Shown: positions 17,214 through 27,464, counted from the first letter of the stretch. The stretch is 64,000 nucleotides of DNA from Magnetovibrio sp. (GCA_028281525.1 JANQJR010000053.1:1-64000); one strand, 5' to 3'. The notes: a model not told the origin generated them from the letters alone. Numbers and translations: made by a program.

Positions 17214-18170
17214 TCACCCCCCGCCCGGTATGCGCGTCCGTGACGACGACCAGCCGTAAATCGCAAGACCGATCCATATGAGGATGAAAGCCGCCAGGTG
17301 AGCCTGGGTAAACGGTTCACGAAAAATGAACACGGCCAGCGCAAACTGCCCGGTGGGCACGATGTACATCAACAATCCGATGGTGCTGAGCTTGAGAATT
17401 CTGGCGGCGCGGGCGAACAGCAACAATGGCAAGGCTGTCGCCAATCCGGTTAGCGCCATGAGGCCGCCGTCTCCCCAAGACCACGTGGTCATGGCCTGAC
17501 CGCTCGCGCCATACACCCACGCCATATAACCCAGCGCCACCGGCAGCAATAAAAGCGTTTCCAGATATAATCCAGGAAGCGAGCCCACAGGCGCGGTTTT
17601 ACGCACAAGGCCGTAAATCGCCCAGGACGACGCCAAGCCCAGGGCGACCCACGGCACCATGGCGAAGCTGATCACCAAAACACCGACACCCGACGCCGCA
17701 AGAGCGACCGCCCCCCAAGCCCAAACGTCGAGGCGTTCGCGCAAAATTACGACACCCAGCACCACGCTCATCAAAGGACTTATGTAGTAACCAAGGCTGC
17801 TTTGCAGCACCTGATCATGGGCCACCGCCCATATGAAGATGCCCCAATTGAGCGCGACGGCAAGGCCGGAAAGCGCCATGATCTTTAACGTACGTAAGGC
17901 GTAGAAAGGCCGTTGGCCGATTTCTCGCCAGCGCCCGGCCAACACCATCAACAACGTGGCAAACGCCAAGGACCATGCCGAGCGGTGTGCCAAAACCTCA
18001 AGCGCCGGTATATGTGCAACGGTCTTAAATAAAAGCGGAAACATGCCCCAAATGCACGTCGCCGCAACACCCAACGCGACCCCTTCGGTAGGGCCGGCCA
18101 TTTGCGCGCTGTCGGGCGATAGGCCGCCGGAAGGAGGCTCGGCGGAGGGGGATGGCGGATGTTCTGGCAT
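17214..18170 (-). CDS. rarD: RarD family EamA-type transporter
   Basis: A 318-residue inner-membrane protein with ten predicted helices in two EamA repeats. Blocks such as IWGMFPLLFK in helix 1, EVLAHRSAWS and the SLGYYISPL motif are typical of RarD. The N-terminal 28 residues are proline and serine rich and probably cytoplasmic. RarD was named for chloramphenicol sensitivity, but the substrate of most members is unknown. The ATG at 18170 follows a GGAG-rich region. Upstream, on the other strand, is the pilin gene. Confidence 0.9.
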   Translation of the reverse strand: MPEHPPSPSAEPPSGGLSPDSAQMAGPTEGVALGVAATCIWGMFPLLFKTVAHIPALEVLAHRSAWSLAFATLLMVLAGRWREIGQRPFYALRTLKIMALSGLAVALNWGIFIWAVAHDQVLQSSLGYYISPLMSVVLGVVILRERLDVWAWGAVALAASGVGVLVISFAMVPWVALGLASSWAIYGLVRKTAPVGSLPGLYLETLLLLPVALGYMAWVYGASGQAMTTWSWGDGGLMALTGLATALPLLLFARAARILKLSTIGLLMYIVPTGQFALAVFIFREPFTQAHLAAFILIWIGLAIYGWSSSRTRIPGGG

Positions 18171-18271
18171 GCGCCGAGTGTACGTGAACGGGAGACCTGT
18201 TCACCACCCCCAGATTCGACTACACTGAGCCGCATCGCACCGAAGCACACCAACCCTTCAGGGCCGCGCCA

Positions 18272-18460
18272 ATGAATTTCACTCCCCGACACGCCGTACG
18301 CCTACGGGCTTTTCTGCGCAACGAACAGGGCGCGACCGCAATCGAATACGCGTTGATCGCCACATTGATTTGCGTCGCCATCGTTGGCGCGCTAACGCTT
18401 TACGCCAGCAGCGTCGGAAATATGTTCAACAACATCTCCGGCGCCGTAAACGGCACGTGA
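18272..18460 (+). CDS. Flp/Fap family type IVb pilin
   Basis: The 62-residue prepilin has a short basic leader ending in G20, then ATAIEYALIA, with the conserved glutamate at mature position 5 (E25) and a hydrophobic helix to about residue 45. This is the prepilin-peptidase site and assembly helix of Flp pilins. Mature pilin would be only about 42 residues. No tad/cpa assembly genes lie in this window, so the gene is an orphan here and must rely on machinery encoded elsewhere. Confidence 0.92.
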   Translation: MNFTPRHAVRLRAFLRNEQGATAIEYALIATLICVAIVGALTLYASSVGNMFNNISGAVNGT

Positions 18461-18497
18461 TGGCCTTTGTGCTCTCGCCTTAAAGGAAAAGGGGGGG

Positions 18498-18573
<76 letters not shown>

Positions 18574-18659
18574 CCAAATCCCGGTGTCTTCAATGAGCGT
18601 GAAGACGCGCTCTTTTAATCCGAGCCAAGCGCTCCGTCAACGCGTTTCGGCGTATACGC

Positions 18660-20036
18660 CTATTGTGCGGCTTCGGGGGATTCGGATTGCGTCAACAGCG
18701 CCGCCGGGCCTTGCGGCGCACCTAACGCTTCCGACCCCACGGGCAGGCCTTGGGGCGTCGCCCAGTAGAGGGTATCGAACCCTTTGCACTTGGGACAATG
18801 CGGGGACCAGTCGGCTTCCACGTGGCCACAGTCGTTGCAGACCCAGGCCGGATCGGACACAGCCGCCGCAGCCCGGGCGAGCCAGTGGCGCGCTTGATCT
18901 TTGTCACCCCGCTCCGCCTCCTCCAGGCGCGCCATCAATGCAAACACCCGGCGCGTGGCCAAACCCGCATCCATCGCCGCGCCCAGATGCGTGCGCGCCT
19001 GACCCCAGAGTTCCGCGTCCAAAGCAGCTTCCGCCTGCATAACATGGCCTTCCGGGGCTTGAGGCTTGAACGCCGCCAAGGTCTCAGCGGCGGTCACTTT
19101 CTGCAAACCCTCGTCGGCTTCACAGGCGCGATAATAGAGATCGATCAGATCGGGATGCGCCATCAAGGACCACGCCTTTTCCACCACGCCTTGCGCCTTT
19201 TTGTGCTGAGCGCGATCCAAGTACATTTTCGCCAGTCGCAGAGCCGCCGGAATAAACGCACTGTCCATGGACACGGCCCGTTCCGCATGTTTGAGCGCTT
19301 TCACCGGATCGCCGTTCCGTTCGCTTTCCAAGCTTTCGCCAAACGCCACCACGGCTTGGCGGTGGCGGCTTTCGCCTTTGGTGATGGCCTTGATTTTTTC
19401 GGCATGGCTCAAGGCCGCATGGGCGTTGGCCCAGGTGCCCGCACGCGCCTCCAATTCGAATAAAGCGTCGGCAAGCCATTGGCTTTTCGGTTTCAATGCC
19501 TGAGCGCGGCGCGCCAGTTCCAGCGCGGTGCGGTCGTCGCCGCGCTTGATCGCCTGGTTGAACAGGCCGCGCAAGCCGAGGAATTCCATTTCCGGATCTT
19601 CCAACATGGCCTTGAAGAAGGTTTCCGCCGCCGTCTCGTCACCATTGAGCTGCGCCGACTGCGCCTTCAACAACAAGGTCAACGGCGGCTCGCCCAACAA
19701 GCCGTCGGCCAGTTGCACCTGACGACAGGATTCTTCGCCGTCGCCCGCGGCCACCGCGACCATGCCCTTGGTCAAGGCTTTGTAGCCCCGCCGCGAACGG
19801 CGCTCCCGATACGCTGCCGTAATTTCTCCCGGCGCACGGGTCAAAAACAGCCAAAAGCGATAGACCAAAGCGACCGCCACGGCAAACAAGGCCACCGCGC
19901 CGGCCAGCACGCCGGCGCTGGTCTCCACCTGCCAATCGTTCCAGTTGAGGCTCACCTGGCCGGGATTGTCGCCCAACCAATTGACACCCCAGGACAACGC
20001 CGAAATGGCGATGAGAAACAGGATCAAACGCAGCAT
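18660..20036 (-). CDS. hemY: HemY-type TPR membrane protein with C-terminal metal-binding knuckle
   Basis: The 458-residue protein has two N-terminal transmembrane helices (about 1-20 and 40-66) and then tetratricopeptide-like helical repeats, the HemY N-terminal domain layout. Near the C-terminus two CxxC pairs (C400/C403 and C414/C417) make a rubredoxin-like knuckle, as in LapB. It is the distal gene of hemC-hemD-mitofilin-hemY, 20 bp after the mitofilin gene. The biochemical role of HemY in tetrapyrrole synthesis is unsettled; it is not the unrelated protoporphyrinogen oxidase of the same name. Confidence 0.9.
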   Translation of the reverse strand: MLRLILFLIAISALSWGVNWLGDNPGQVSLNWNDWQVETSAGVLAGAVALFAVAVALVYRFWLFLTRAPGEITAAYRERRSRRGYKALTKGMVAVAAGDGEESCRQVQLADGLLGEPPLTLLLKAQSAQLNGDETAAETFFKAMLEDPEMEFLGLRGLFNQAIKRGDDRTALELARRAQALKPKSQWLADALFELEARAGTWANAHAALSHAEKIKAITKGESRHRQAVVAFGESLESERNGDPVKALKHAERAVSMDSAFIPAALRLAKMYLDRAQHKKAQGVVEKAWSLMAHPDLIDLYYRACEADEGLQKVTAAETLAAFKPQAPEGHVMQAEAALDAELWGQARTHLGAAMDAGLATRRVFALMARLEEAERGDKDQARHWLARAAAAVSDPAWVCNDCGHVEADWSPHCPKCKGFDTLYWATPQGLPVGSEALGAPQGPAALLTQSESPEAAQ

Positions 20037-20056
20037 GGCGGGCCCCCTTTTCCCCT

Positions 20057-21316
20057 CTATGCGCCACCGGTGGCGGCCAACGCCTGAACGGCGTAGTTGT
20101 GCAATGTTTCCAGCGCGTCATCGACGGCGGTCCGCGCGCTGGCTGCGCCAAGCCAGTCCTGCGCGGCGTCCGCGGTTCCACCGGTCAGAGATTCCAGGGC
20201 CATCACGGCGGATTTCGCATCGTCCTGGGCCAGCGCCTGTTCGGCCTGCGCCAAAGCGCGCTCCACCGGATCGTCGATCAGGTCGGGATTGGTGCGCCGC
20301 ACGCTGACCAAACCGGACACCGCATCCGTCATTTCCGACCACCAGCCTTCTTGGTCGGACTGGGTGTGCGCCCGCATAACGCTCGCAGCCATCAGCTTGA
20401 AACCGGCTTTCAGGCCCGCCAAATCCATGGCCCCCTGTTCCGCGTGAGCACGGAGCTGGTCCACGGCGGTGGTGATGAGCGGATCGATCCCGCCAATGCG
20501 CGCCAGCGCCTCCAATTCCGCCATGAACGGCGTGTTTTTGGCGGCGCGGCTTTTCAGTTGGCTCACCGACAGCACCAAGGCTTGCGCTGACGCGGTCGGA
20601 TCGACCGGCCCGCGAGGAGAACGCTCCAGCGCACTCAAACGGGTGTTGAGGGTTGCAATCTCTGCTTTAAGCGCCTCCATGTTTTCCTGAGGTGCGCTTT
20701 GTTCTGCGTGAACATCCATCACGGTCGTTGGAACCGGCTCTGCGTTTTGCACGCGGGCCAAGGTGCCGAGTTGCGCCTCCAAAGCATCCATGCGCCGTGT
20801 CATGGCTTCCAGCAAGGGCGTGGTGGTGTCCTCGACCGGTTGGGCCACGCGCGTCTCCAAAGCGACAAGTCGGTTTTCCAGAGCCTGTATCACGTCCGTG
20901 TCCATAAGAACCGCCGGAGTTGGCGCCGAGCTGGCTACCGGCTGAACGGGTGCAGGCTGAGGTGCGGGCGGCTGGGGCGGCGCAGACGCTTGAGATGCAG
21001 GCGCATGCACCACGGGCGGGAAAGGCGCGCCCGGCTCCGTCGGACGGGGCGTCAGGCCCAAAACGTCGCGCGCTTGTGCGATATAGGGCTGAACCGGCTC
21101 CAGATACGGTTCGACCTTATCACCTACATACGGCCACGCCGCATAACCACCCCCAACCGCAACAATCAGGAACGCCAAAAACCAGATGAAGCCGCCGCCG
21201 GACGGCTTGTCTTCACCGCGCGGGGGCGGAACTTGAGGCGGCGCGGACCGCGAAGTTTCGGCGTGCGCCTGTTTGGCGTCATCCGCGGTTGCGGTGGATG
21301 GCATGGTATCCGTCAT
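20057..21316 (-). CDS. Mitofilin/Mic60-like inner-membrane protein
   Basis: The 419-residue protein has a proline-rich cytoplasmic N-terminus, one transmembrane helix at about 42-62, a proline/alanine-rich linker, a coiled coil at about 140-230 and a helical C-terminal mitofilin-like domain. In alphaproteobacteria this protein sits in the haem operon and is the ancestor of mitochondrial Mic60, which shapes membranes at cristae junctions. The location between hemD and hemY is the expected one. It probably bends or tethers inner membrane in the periplasm. Confidence 0.9.
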   Translation of the reverse strand: MTDTMPSTATADDAKQAHAETSRSAPPQVPPPRGEDKPSGGGFIWFLAFLIVAVGGGYAAWPYVGDKVEPYLEPVQPYIAQARDVLGLTPRPTEPGAPFPPVVHAPASQASAPPQPPAPQPAPVQPVASSAPTPAVLMDTDVIQALENRLVALETRVAQPVEDTTTPLLEAMTRRMDALEAQLGTLARVQNAEPVPTTVMDVHAEQSAPQENMEALKAEIATLNTRLSALERSPRGPVDPTASAQALVLSVSQLKSRAAKNTPFMAELEALARIGGIDPLITTAVDQLRAHAEQGAMDLAGLKAGFKLMAASVMRAHTQSDQEGWWSEMTDAVSGLVSVRRTNPDLIDDPVERALAQAEQALAQDDAKSAVMALESLTGGTADAAQDWLGAASARTAVDDALETLHNYAVQALAATGGA

Positions 21317-21379
21317 GGGGCGTTCGCAATCCTGAGATCGAATTGAATCAGTTGTACGCGTTCTGCACGCAGAGTCCTA

Positions 21380-22084
21380 TCACGCATCGAGCAAAGCCAA
21401 AAGAGCCGTTTGATCCGGTGTTTGCGCAATACATACATCTTTCCACGGTAAATTCCCGATTTCGCCTGCGACGGCCGCGCTCAAACAATAAGCCGTGACG
21501 GACGCAAGTTTCTCGCGCACCCCGGCCTTATCAACCAATCGGGTGAATGCCGCACCGGTGCGGGGTGAAAACAACAAGACCCCGTCGATGTCGTTTTGGC
21601 GCAAGGCTTCAAGCGCCGCACTGGGCAATTGCGTGGCCTTGATGGCTTCGTAGAGAACTTCGCGCCGGTACGCGAACCCGGCGTTTTCCACCAAGCTTTT
21701 GAGATCGCCCGCGACCTTGCTGCCCGCCGGATGTAACAAAGCGCCTTGAGCCGGATCGAGTGCATCTTTGACCAAGGCGGCCAGGGCTTCTACATCGCCC
21801 CCGGCGCTTTTCACCGTTTCGAATCCCACATCCAAGGCTTCGCGCCCGGTGGCGTCGCCGACGCAGAGCGCCGTCAAATGCCGTTCGTCGCTGCGTGCGC
21901 AAAAGGCCCGCACACCGTTGGCCGAAGTAAACAACAAGGCCTGCACGCCGGTGAAATCAAGCTCTGGCCCCGGGGTGTATTTTACGCCCAATAACGGTGC
22001 GGCCACACCCGCGTGGCCCTGGCGTTTCAAGGCTTGGATCACACGCTTGGAATCCTCGCTCGGCCGGGTAACGAGGACACGCAT
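21380..22084 (-). CDS. hemD: Uroporphyrinogen-III synthase
   Basis: The 234-residue protein fits HemD in length and in its two-lobed pattern, with an N-terminal VLVTRPSEDSKRV strand-helix and GVLLFSPRTGAAF in the second lobe, where HemD proteins have a conserved S-x-R-T/S. It closes and isomerises hydroxymethylbilane to uroporphyrinogen III. Sequence conservation in this family is low, so the assignment leans on context: it begins seven bases after hemC and precedes the mitofilin gene. Confidence 0.93.
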   Translation of the reverse strand: MRVLVTRPSEDSKRVIQALKRQGHAGVAAPLLGVKYTPGPELDFTGVQALLFTSANGVRAFCARSDERHLTALCVGDATGREALDVGFETVKSAGGDVEALAALVKDALDPAQGALLHPAGSKVAGDLKSLVENAGFAYRREVLYEAIKATQLPSAALEALRQNDIDGVLLFSPRTGAAFTRLVDKAGVREKLASVTAYCLSAAVAGEIGNLPWKDVCIAQTPDQTALLALLDA

Positions 22085-22091
22085 GCGCGGC

Positions 22092-23093
22092 TTAGTCCTT
22101 TTTCACCGGCGCCGTGGTGGGAGCGAGCTCCGCCGCCTGGGTGACCAGAAAATCCGGGCCGATTTTACCTTTAATTTCCAGACCCGCGTCACGGCCCATG
22201 CTTTCTGCGGGGATGACGCCTGCGGGGCCCATGCGCGTGACTTCGTGCACTTCGCTGCCATCGGGCTTGGCGACCAAGCCGTGAAACCGCAAGGTGTCGT
22301 TGCCGTCATACCAAGCATGTGCGGCGATCGGTGTGCGGCACGATCCGTCCAGAACCGCCAGGAAGGCGCGTTCCGCCGTAACGCGAACGACCGTTTTTTG
22401 GTGGTTGATCTTATCCAACATGGCGTTGACGCGCTTGTCTTTTTCCATGCAAGTGATGCCGATGGCGCCCTGGCCTACTGCGGGAATGAAATCTTCCGCG
22501 TCCAGGGCTTCGGTGATGTGCTGCTCCATATCCAAACGTTTGAGACCGGCGGCGGCAAGCAAAGTGCCGTCGACGTCCCCGGCGTCGAGTTTATCGAGCC
22601 GCGTTTGCACCGTACCGCGAAAGGTCACCACGTTGAGATCCGGACGCCGCGCAAGAATTTGCGCTTGGCGGCGCAACGACGCGGTGCCGACCGTCGCCCC
22701 CTGGGGCAGGTCCCACAATTCCTTGGCCGTTTTGGAAATGAAAACATCACGCACGTCGCGCCGTTCCAACATGCACGGCAGGTGTATGCCGTCAGGCAGG
22801 TACGTGGGTACGTCCTTCATGGAATGGACCGCGATGTCGATGTCACCCGCCAGCATGGCGTCGTCGATTTCCTTGGTGAACAGCCCCTTTCCGCCAACGT
22901 CCATCAGGGCACGATCCTGAACTTTGTCGCCGGTGGTTTTGATGACGACAATGTCGATGGCGCCGTCCGTGCTCAATTCCGGAAAAGTCGCAATCAAATT
23001 GTCACGGGTTTCATAGGCTTGCGCCAGCGCAAGCGGGCTACCCCTTGTTCCGATACGAAAGGGCTGGCCGCTGCCAAATGGGGTGTCGGTCAT
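22092..23093 (-). CDS. hemC: Porphobilinogen deaminase (hydroxymethylbilane synthase)
   Basis: Polymerises four porphobilinogen units into hydroxymethylbilane on a dipyrromethane cofactor. The cofactor-binding cysteine is C252 in GSCRTPIAAH. The N-terminal IGTRGSPLALAQA and AVHSMKDVP are family signatures. The length of 333 residues is slightly above average, from a short N-terminal extension and a C-terminal tail. It is the first gene of the haem operon and diverges from tsaD with 92 bp between start codons. Confidence 0.97.
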   Translation of the reverse strand: MTDTPFGSGQPFRIGTRGSPLALAQAYETRDNLIATFPELSTDGAIDIVVIKTTGDKVQDRALMDVGGKGLFTKEIDDAMLAGDIDIAVHSMKDVPTYLPDGIHLPCMLERRDVRDVFISKTAKELWDLPQGATVGTASLRRQAQILARRPDLNVVTFRGTVQTRLDKLDAGDVDGTLLAAAGLKRLDMEQHITEALDAEDFIPAVGQGAIGITCMEKDKRVNAMLDKINHQKTVVRVTAERAFLAVLDGSCRTPIAAHAWYDGNDTLRFHGLVAKPDGSEVHEVTRMGPAGVIPAESMGRDAGLEIKGKIGPDFLVTQAAELAPTTAPVKKD

Positions 23094-23185
23094 GAATAAA
23101 GCGTCGTCCTAGCTGCTGATAATTTTGGTTTCCTGAAAGCCTTCATAGAGTAAAGTCCCGACACAATGAACAAAAGGCTTTTTAC

Positions 23186-24247
23186 ATGATCGTGTTGGGA
23201 ATCGAAACCAGTTGCGATGAAACCGCCGCTGCGGTGGTGCGCGATGACGGCGAGATACTCGCCGACGTGGTGCTGTCACAGGTCGATCAGCACCGCCCGT
23301 TCGGCGGCATCGTGCCCGAAGTCGCGGCCCGCGCGCATCTGGAATTCGCCGATCATGTGGTCAAGCAGGCAACGCACGAAGCCGGCATCGGTTTTGATGA
23401 GCTGGACGCCGTTGCCGCCACCGGCGGTCCGGGCCTGATCGGTGGGGTCATCGTCGGCGTGATGACCGCCAAGGCAATCGCGTGTGCGCAAAACATTCCG
23501 TTTGTCGCGGTCAATCACCTGGAAGGTCATGCGTTGACCGCGCGACTCACCGAAAACGTGAAATTTCCTTATTTGCTGCTCCTGGTTTCAGGTGGCCATA
23601 GCCAGCTATTGACTGTCCGGGGCGTGGGTGCATACACACGCCTGGGCACAACCATCGACGATGCGGTGGGAGAAGCTTTCGACAAATCGGCAAAAATTCT
23701 GGGCCTGGGCTATCCGGGCGGTCCACCCATCGAAGCCGCGGCCCGGGATGGCGATCCCACACGTTTCGATCTGCCCCGGCCCCTGCGCGGCAAACCGGGC
23801 TGTCATTTCTCGTTTTCCGGCCTTAAAGCAGCGGTGAAGCGCACCGTGGACGGCCTACCGCCAGGCCCGCTCGACACCCAAGACGTCAACGACATGGCCG
23901 CGAGCTTCCAGGCCGCCGTCGCAGACGTCATCGGGGAGCGCACGGGACGCGCGATCGCCGAATTTCGCGATCAATGCCCGGGCGGCGACACTTTGGTGGT
24001 AGCCGGCGGCGTTGCCGCCAATACCGCTTTGCGCACGCGGCTGGAAGAGGTTTGCGCTGATCACGGCATGCGTCTGGCCGCGCCGCCGTCGAAGCTGTGC
24101 ACGGATAACGGCGCGATGATCGCCTGGGCCGGGATCGAGCATTTGCGTGCGGGCCACAAAGGCCAGGATTTGGATTTCGCGCCGCGACCGCGCTGGCCGC
24201 TGGACCCGAACGCACCGCGCGCAGTGGGGGCGGGCGTGAAAGCGTGA
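23186..24247 (+). CDS. tsaD: tRNA N6-threonylcarbamoyladenosine transferase subunit TsaD
   Basis: Transfers threonylcarbamoyl to A37 of ANN-decoding tRNAs together with TsaB and TsaE. Of the iron-binding residues, H111 and H115 are visible in HLEGH, and the ASKHA nucleotide-binding blocks [10 protein letters not shown] and VSGGHSQL are intact. The 353-residue length is normal. It leads a plus-strand unit with gpsA 40 bp downstream, a common alphaproteobacterial order. Confidence 0.97.
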   Translation: MIVLGIETSCDETAAAVVRDDGEILADVVLSQVDQHRPFGGIVPEVAARAHLEFADHVVKQATHEAGIGFDELDAVAATGGPGLIGGVIVGVMTAKAIACAQNIPFVAVNHLEGHALTARLTENVKFPYLLLLVSGGHSQLLTVRGVGAYTRLGTTIDDAVGEAFDKSAKILGLGYPGGPPIEAAARDGDPTRFDLPRPLRGKPGCHFSFSGLKAAVKRTVDGLPPGPLDTQDVNDMAASFQAAVADVIGERTGRAIAEFRDQCPGGDTLVVAGGVAANTALRTRLEEVCADHGMRLAAPPSKLCTDNGAMIAWAGIEHLRAGHKGQDLDFAPRPRWPLDPNAPRAVGAGVKA

Positions 24248-24287
24248 GCCTTATGCTTGTACCCAACTCTTTGAGCATGCATATAAG

Positions 24288-25304
24288 ATGAACGACAAAA
24301 CGGGGAATCAGCCTTTGCAAAACATCGGGGTCATCGGCGCGGGTGCATGGGGCACGGCTTTGGCCATTGCGGCACGGCGTGCGGGTGCGAACGTGGTGCT
24401 GCAGGCCCATGAGCCCGAAGTCGCGCGCGCCATCGAAGGGTCTCGCGAAAACGCCCAATACTTGCCCGGCGTCGCCATAGACGACGGCATTCGCGCCACA
24501 GCACAATTGAGCGAAGCCGTGGACAACGACGCCGTCCTTCTGGTCGCCCCGGCGCAGTTTTTGCGCGCCGTGTGCGAAGCGGCCAAACCCCATTGGAAAC
24601 CCGGGGTCCCCGCGATCATCTGCGCCAAGGGAATCGAGCAGGGCAGCTATAAACTGATGAGCGAAGTGGTGCAAGAAACCCTCGGCCCGGACGCACCCAT
24701 CGCCATCCTGTCGGGTCCGACCTTCGCCATCGAGGTGGCGCGCGAACTGCCCACCGCCGTCACGCTCGCCTGCGCTGACGAAGATTTGGGCCGACAACTT
24801 TGCGAAGGCCTGTCGAGCCGGTGTTTCCGGCCCTATTTCGCCACCGACGTGATCGGCGCGCAATTGGGCGGTGCGATCAAAAACGTGCTCGCCATCGCGT
24901 GCGGCATCGTCGAGGGGCGTAAAATGGGGGATAACGCCCGCGCCGCGTTGATCACCCGGGGCATCGCGGAGCTTGCGCGCCTGGGCGAAGTGATGGGGGC
25001 CGAACCCCACACCCTGATGGGCCTGTCGGGCTTGGGGGATTTGACGCTCACCTGCAACGCCATGCAGTCACGAAATTTTTCCTTAGGCGTGCAATTGGGC
25101 GAAGGCCGTGCACTGGAAGACATTCTGGCGGAACGCAAAGCCGTGACCGAGGGGGTGTTTACCGCCCAGGCGGCGGCTGAACTAGCGCACCGCAAGCAAG
25201 TCGACATGCCCATCTGCCTGGCCGTTGACGGCGTTCTCAATCACGGTGTCGACTTGGACGCCATCATTTCGGGCCTGCTCAGCAGGCCCTTGAACAGCGA
25301 ATAG
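24288..25304 (+). CDS. gpsA: NAD(P)-dependent glycerol-3-phosphate dehydrogenase
   Basis: Reduces dihydroxyacetone phosphate to sn-glycerol 3-phosphate for phospholipid synthesis. The dinucleotide-binding loop GAGAWG is at residues 17-22. The catalytic lysine lies in GGAIKNVLAIACG near residue 200, and the substrate-binding GLSGLGDLTLTC is intact. The 338-residue length is normal. A GC palindrome at 25271-25289 is in the last codons and has no T run, so it is not scored as a terminator. The next gene begins four bases later. Confidence 0.97.
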   Translation: MNDKTGNQPLQNIGVIGAGAWGTALAIAARRAGANVVLQAHEPEVARAIEGSRENAQYLPGVAIDDGIRATAQLSEAVDNDAVLLVAPAQFLRAVCEAAKPHWKPGVPAIICAKGIEQGSYKLMSEVVQETLGPDAPIAILSGPTFAIEVARELPTAVTLACADEDLGRQLCEGLSSRCFRPYFATDVIGAQLGGAIKNVLAIACGIVEGRKMGDNARAALITRGIAELARLGEVMGAEPHTLMGLSGLGDLTLTCNAMQSRNFSLGVQLGEGRALEDILAERKAVTEGVFTAQAAAELAHRKQVDMPICLAVDGVLNHGVDLDAIISGLLSRPLNSE

Positions 25305-25308
25305 TCAA

Positions 25309-27450
25309 ATGCGCAGGGCCGTTCTCATTCTGACCGGCCTGTGGATGGTGTTCGCCGTCCCCGCACAAGCGGCCGATCAGCTCCGCGAAGCCCCTAGTCC
25401 CTACTTGCGCTTACACGCCACCGATCCGGTCGATTGGCGAACCTGGTCGGACGACGTTTTTGAGCAAGCCCGCGCATCCGGAAAACCGGTGCTGCTGTCC
25501 ATCGGCTATCTGGCCTGTCACTGGTGCCACGTGATGCAAAAGGAATCCTACGCCAACCCGGATGTGGCCGCTTTCATCAACGCGCATTTCATACCCGTCA
25601 TCGTGGACCGGGAGGCGCGGCCTGATATCGACGCCTATTACCAGCATGCGATGGCGAACATGGGTGCCGCCACGGGCTGGCCGCTGACCGTGTTTCTCAC
25701 CCCGGACCGTGCGCCGTTTTGGGGGGGTGGATATTTCCCCGAACCGGCGCGCGGCGGCATGCCGGCTTTCAGCGACATCCTGCACGCCGCCAGTGTCGCC
25801 TACCGGGAAGATCCCGGCGCCGTGATGCGGTCCGCCCGCGCAGCTGTCGAACAATTGCGTGCGCTGGCGCAGAATCAACCGGGCGAGCTCACTGTACAAA
25901 AAGCAATCGATGTGGGTGCGTATTTGGCGGCCCGGCTCGATCCCCTGCAAGGCGGTTTCGGGGAAGGCGCGAAGTTCCCCAATGTGCCAGCGCTTGACCT
26001 CATCTGGCGCACCGCCATCGCGACATCCAATACGGAGCAGATGGACGCTGTTACGCAAACACTCCGCCACATGGTGAACGGTGGGCTGTACGACCATGTC
26101 GGCGGCGGCTTTTTCCGTTACACCATCGATCCCGCTTGGGCTGTTCCGCACTTCGAAAAGATGCTCGACACCAACGCGGCGATGTTGGGGCTGATGGTGG
26201 AGGTATGGCGTGAAACCCGTGACCCATTGCTGGAGCGACGTATCCGCGAGACGCTCGCTTTTCTACTGGATGAATTGCTGATGCCTGATGGCGTTTTCGC
26301 CGCGGCGCTGGATGCCAGCAGCCTCACCGCCGACAACCACCTGGAAGAAGGCGCTTTTTATACCTGGGACCCGGATAAAGTTCGCAAACTTGCCGAAGAA
26401 GACGCAGAAGCTTTTTTTCAGGACTTTACCATCATTGCCTTGCCGGACGGACCCGCAGACGGGCCCGGAACCTTACAACGCATAGATTTCGAAGCCGGTT
26501 CACCCTCTGAGGCCAGTCTGCGCGTTCTCGATAAATTGAAAGCCCAACGCAGCAACCGCTCCCGCCCCCGCCGCGATGATAAAGTGCTGGTCGATTGGAA
26601 CGCCATGGCCGTGCAAGCGTTGGCGGAAGCCGCCGCCGCTTTCAACGATCCAAAATTGTTCGGCATCGCACTTAAGGCTTATGACGGCGTGCTGGATACA
26701 ATGGTGACGCCGGACGGTGTGTGGCGCGGTCGCTTTAACGGCGAGCCCGTCGGTCCATCGCTCATCGAGGATCATGCCGTGACGATGGATGCGGCTCTTA
26801 CCCTCTATGAAATCAAGCCTGTCGAGCGGCTGATCGACAGTGCCGTTGACGGGCTTCCATTGGCCTTGGCCTTCGAGGACGAAACAAAGGGCGGGTTTTA
26901 TCACACCCGCCCCGATCAAGATGCCCCAACGCAGGCCCAAGATCGTTTGAAGCCGCGCTTTGACGAACCCAATCCCTCCGCCAACGCTCTTATGGCCCGC
27001 GTGCTTGCCAAGCTTGATTATTATCGACATCGGCTCCAACTGCGTCAAAAGGCCCAACACACCATGAATGCGTTCGGTGGGCTGGCCGACGATCCGGGCG
27101 CATACCGACCGGCAGCTTCGATACTGGGCTTGCCCCTGGTCATGGACGATGCTGTGCAGGTCGTCATCATGGCGGACGACCCCATCGGCGAAGGCGCGGA
27201 TACCTTGCGCCAAACAGTTCTCGGCACGGCCTTGGGCGCGCGGCTGTTGCTAACAATGAGGCCCAATGACGTCTTGCCAGACGGACACCCCGCCCAGTAC
27301 AAAGAACAAATCGATGGCGAACCCACTGCCTATGTGTGCCGGGGAACGGTGTGCTCCCTGCCCGTGACCACCCCGGCAGACCTGCGCCGAACTCTACTGT
27401 CCATGCGCGGCGCCGACTTCAGCACCGCGCCCATCAATCGTCCACAATAA
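25309..27450 (+). CDS. DUF255/thioredoxin-domain protein (YyaL/spermatogenesis-associated 20 family)
   Basis: The 713-residue protein begins with a signal peptide ending near AQAAD (residue 23), then a thioredoxin-like DUF255 domain with CHWC at 70-73 in YLACHWCHVM, and then an alpha/alpha-barrel domain like N-acylglucosamine 2-epimerase (residues about 200-650). The signal peptide suggests a periplasmic protein, unlike most cytoplasmic members. No catalytic activity is established for the family. It starts four bases after gpsA, which suggests translational coupling. Confidence 0.88.
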   Translation: MRRAVLILTGLWMVFAVPAQAADQLREAPSPYLRLHATDPVDWRTWSDDVFEQARASGKPVLLSIGYLACHWCHVMQKESYANPDVAAFINAHFIPVIVDREARPDIDAYYQHAMANMGAATGWPLTVFLTPDRAPFWGGGYFPEPARGGMPAFSDILHAASVAYREDPGAVMRSARAAVEQLRALAQNQPGELTVQKAIDVGAYLAARLDPLQGGFGEGAKFPNVPALDLIWRTAIATSNTEQMDAVTQTLRHMVNGGLYDHVGGGFFRYTIDPAWAVPHFEKMLDTNAAMLGLMVEVWRETRDPLLERRIRETLAFLLDELLMPDGVFAAALDASSLTADNHLEEGAFYTWDPDKVRKLAEEDAEAFFQDFTIIALPDGPADGPGTLQRIDFEAGSPSEASLRVLDKLKAQRSNRSRPRRDDKVLVDWNAMAVQALAEAAAAFNDPKLFGIALKAYDGVLDTMVTPDGVWRGRFNGEPVGPSLIEDHAVTMDAALTLYEIKPVERLIDSAVDGLPLALAFEDETKGGFYHTRPDQDAPTQAQDRLKPRFDEPNPSANALMARVLAKLDYYRHRLQLRQKAQHTMNAFGGLADDPGAYRPAASILGLPLVMDDAVQVVIMADDPIGEGADTLRQTVLGTALGARLLLTMRPNDVLPDGHPAQYKEQIDGEPTAYVCRGTVCSLPVTTPADLRRTLLSMRGADFSTAPINRPQ

Positions 27451-27464
27451 CCAGGAACCAAGGC

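Noticed and set aside
25271-25289. Perfect GC palindrome near the gpsA stop as a terminator
   Set aside because: It lies in the last gpsA codons and is followed by TTGAAC, with no T run; the next gene starts 20 bp later in the same unit.
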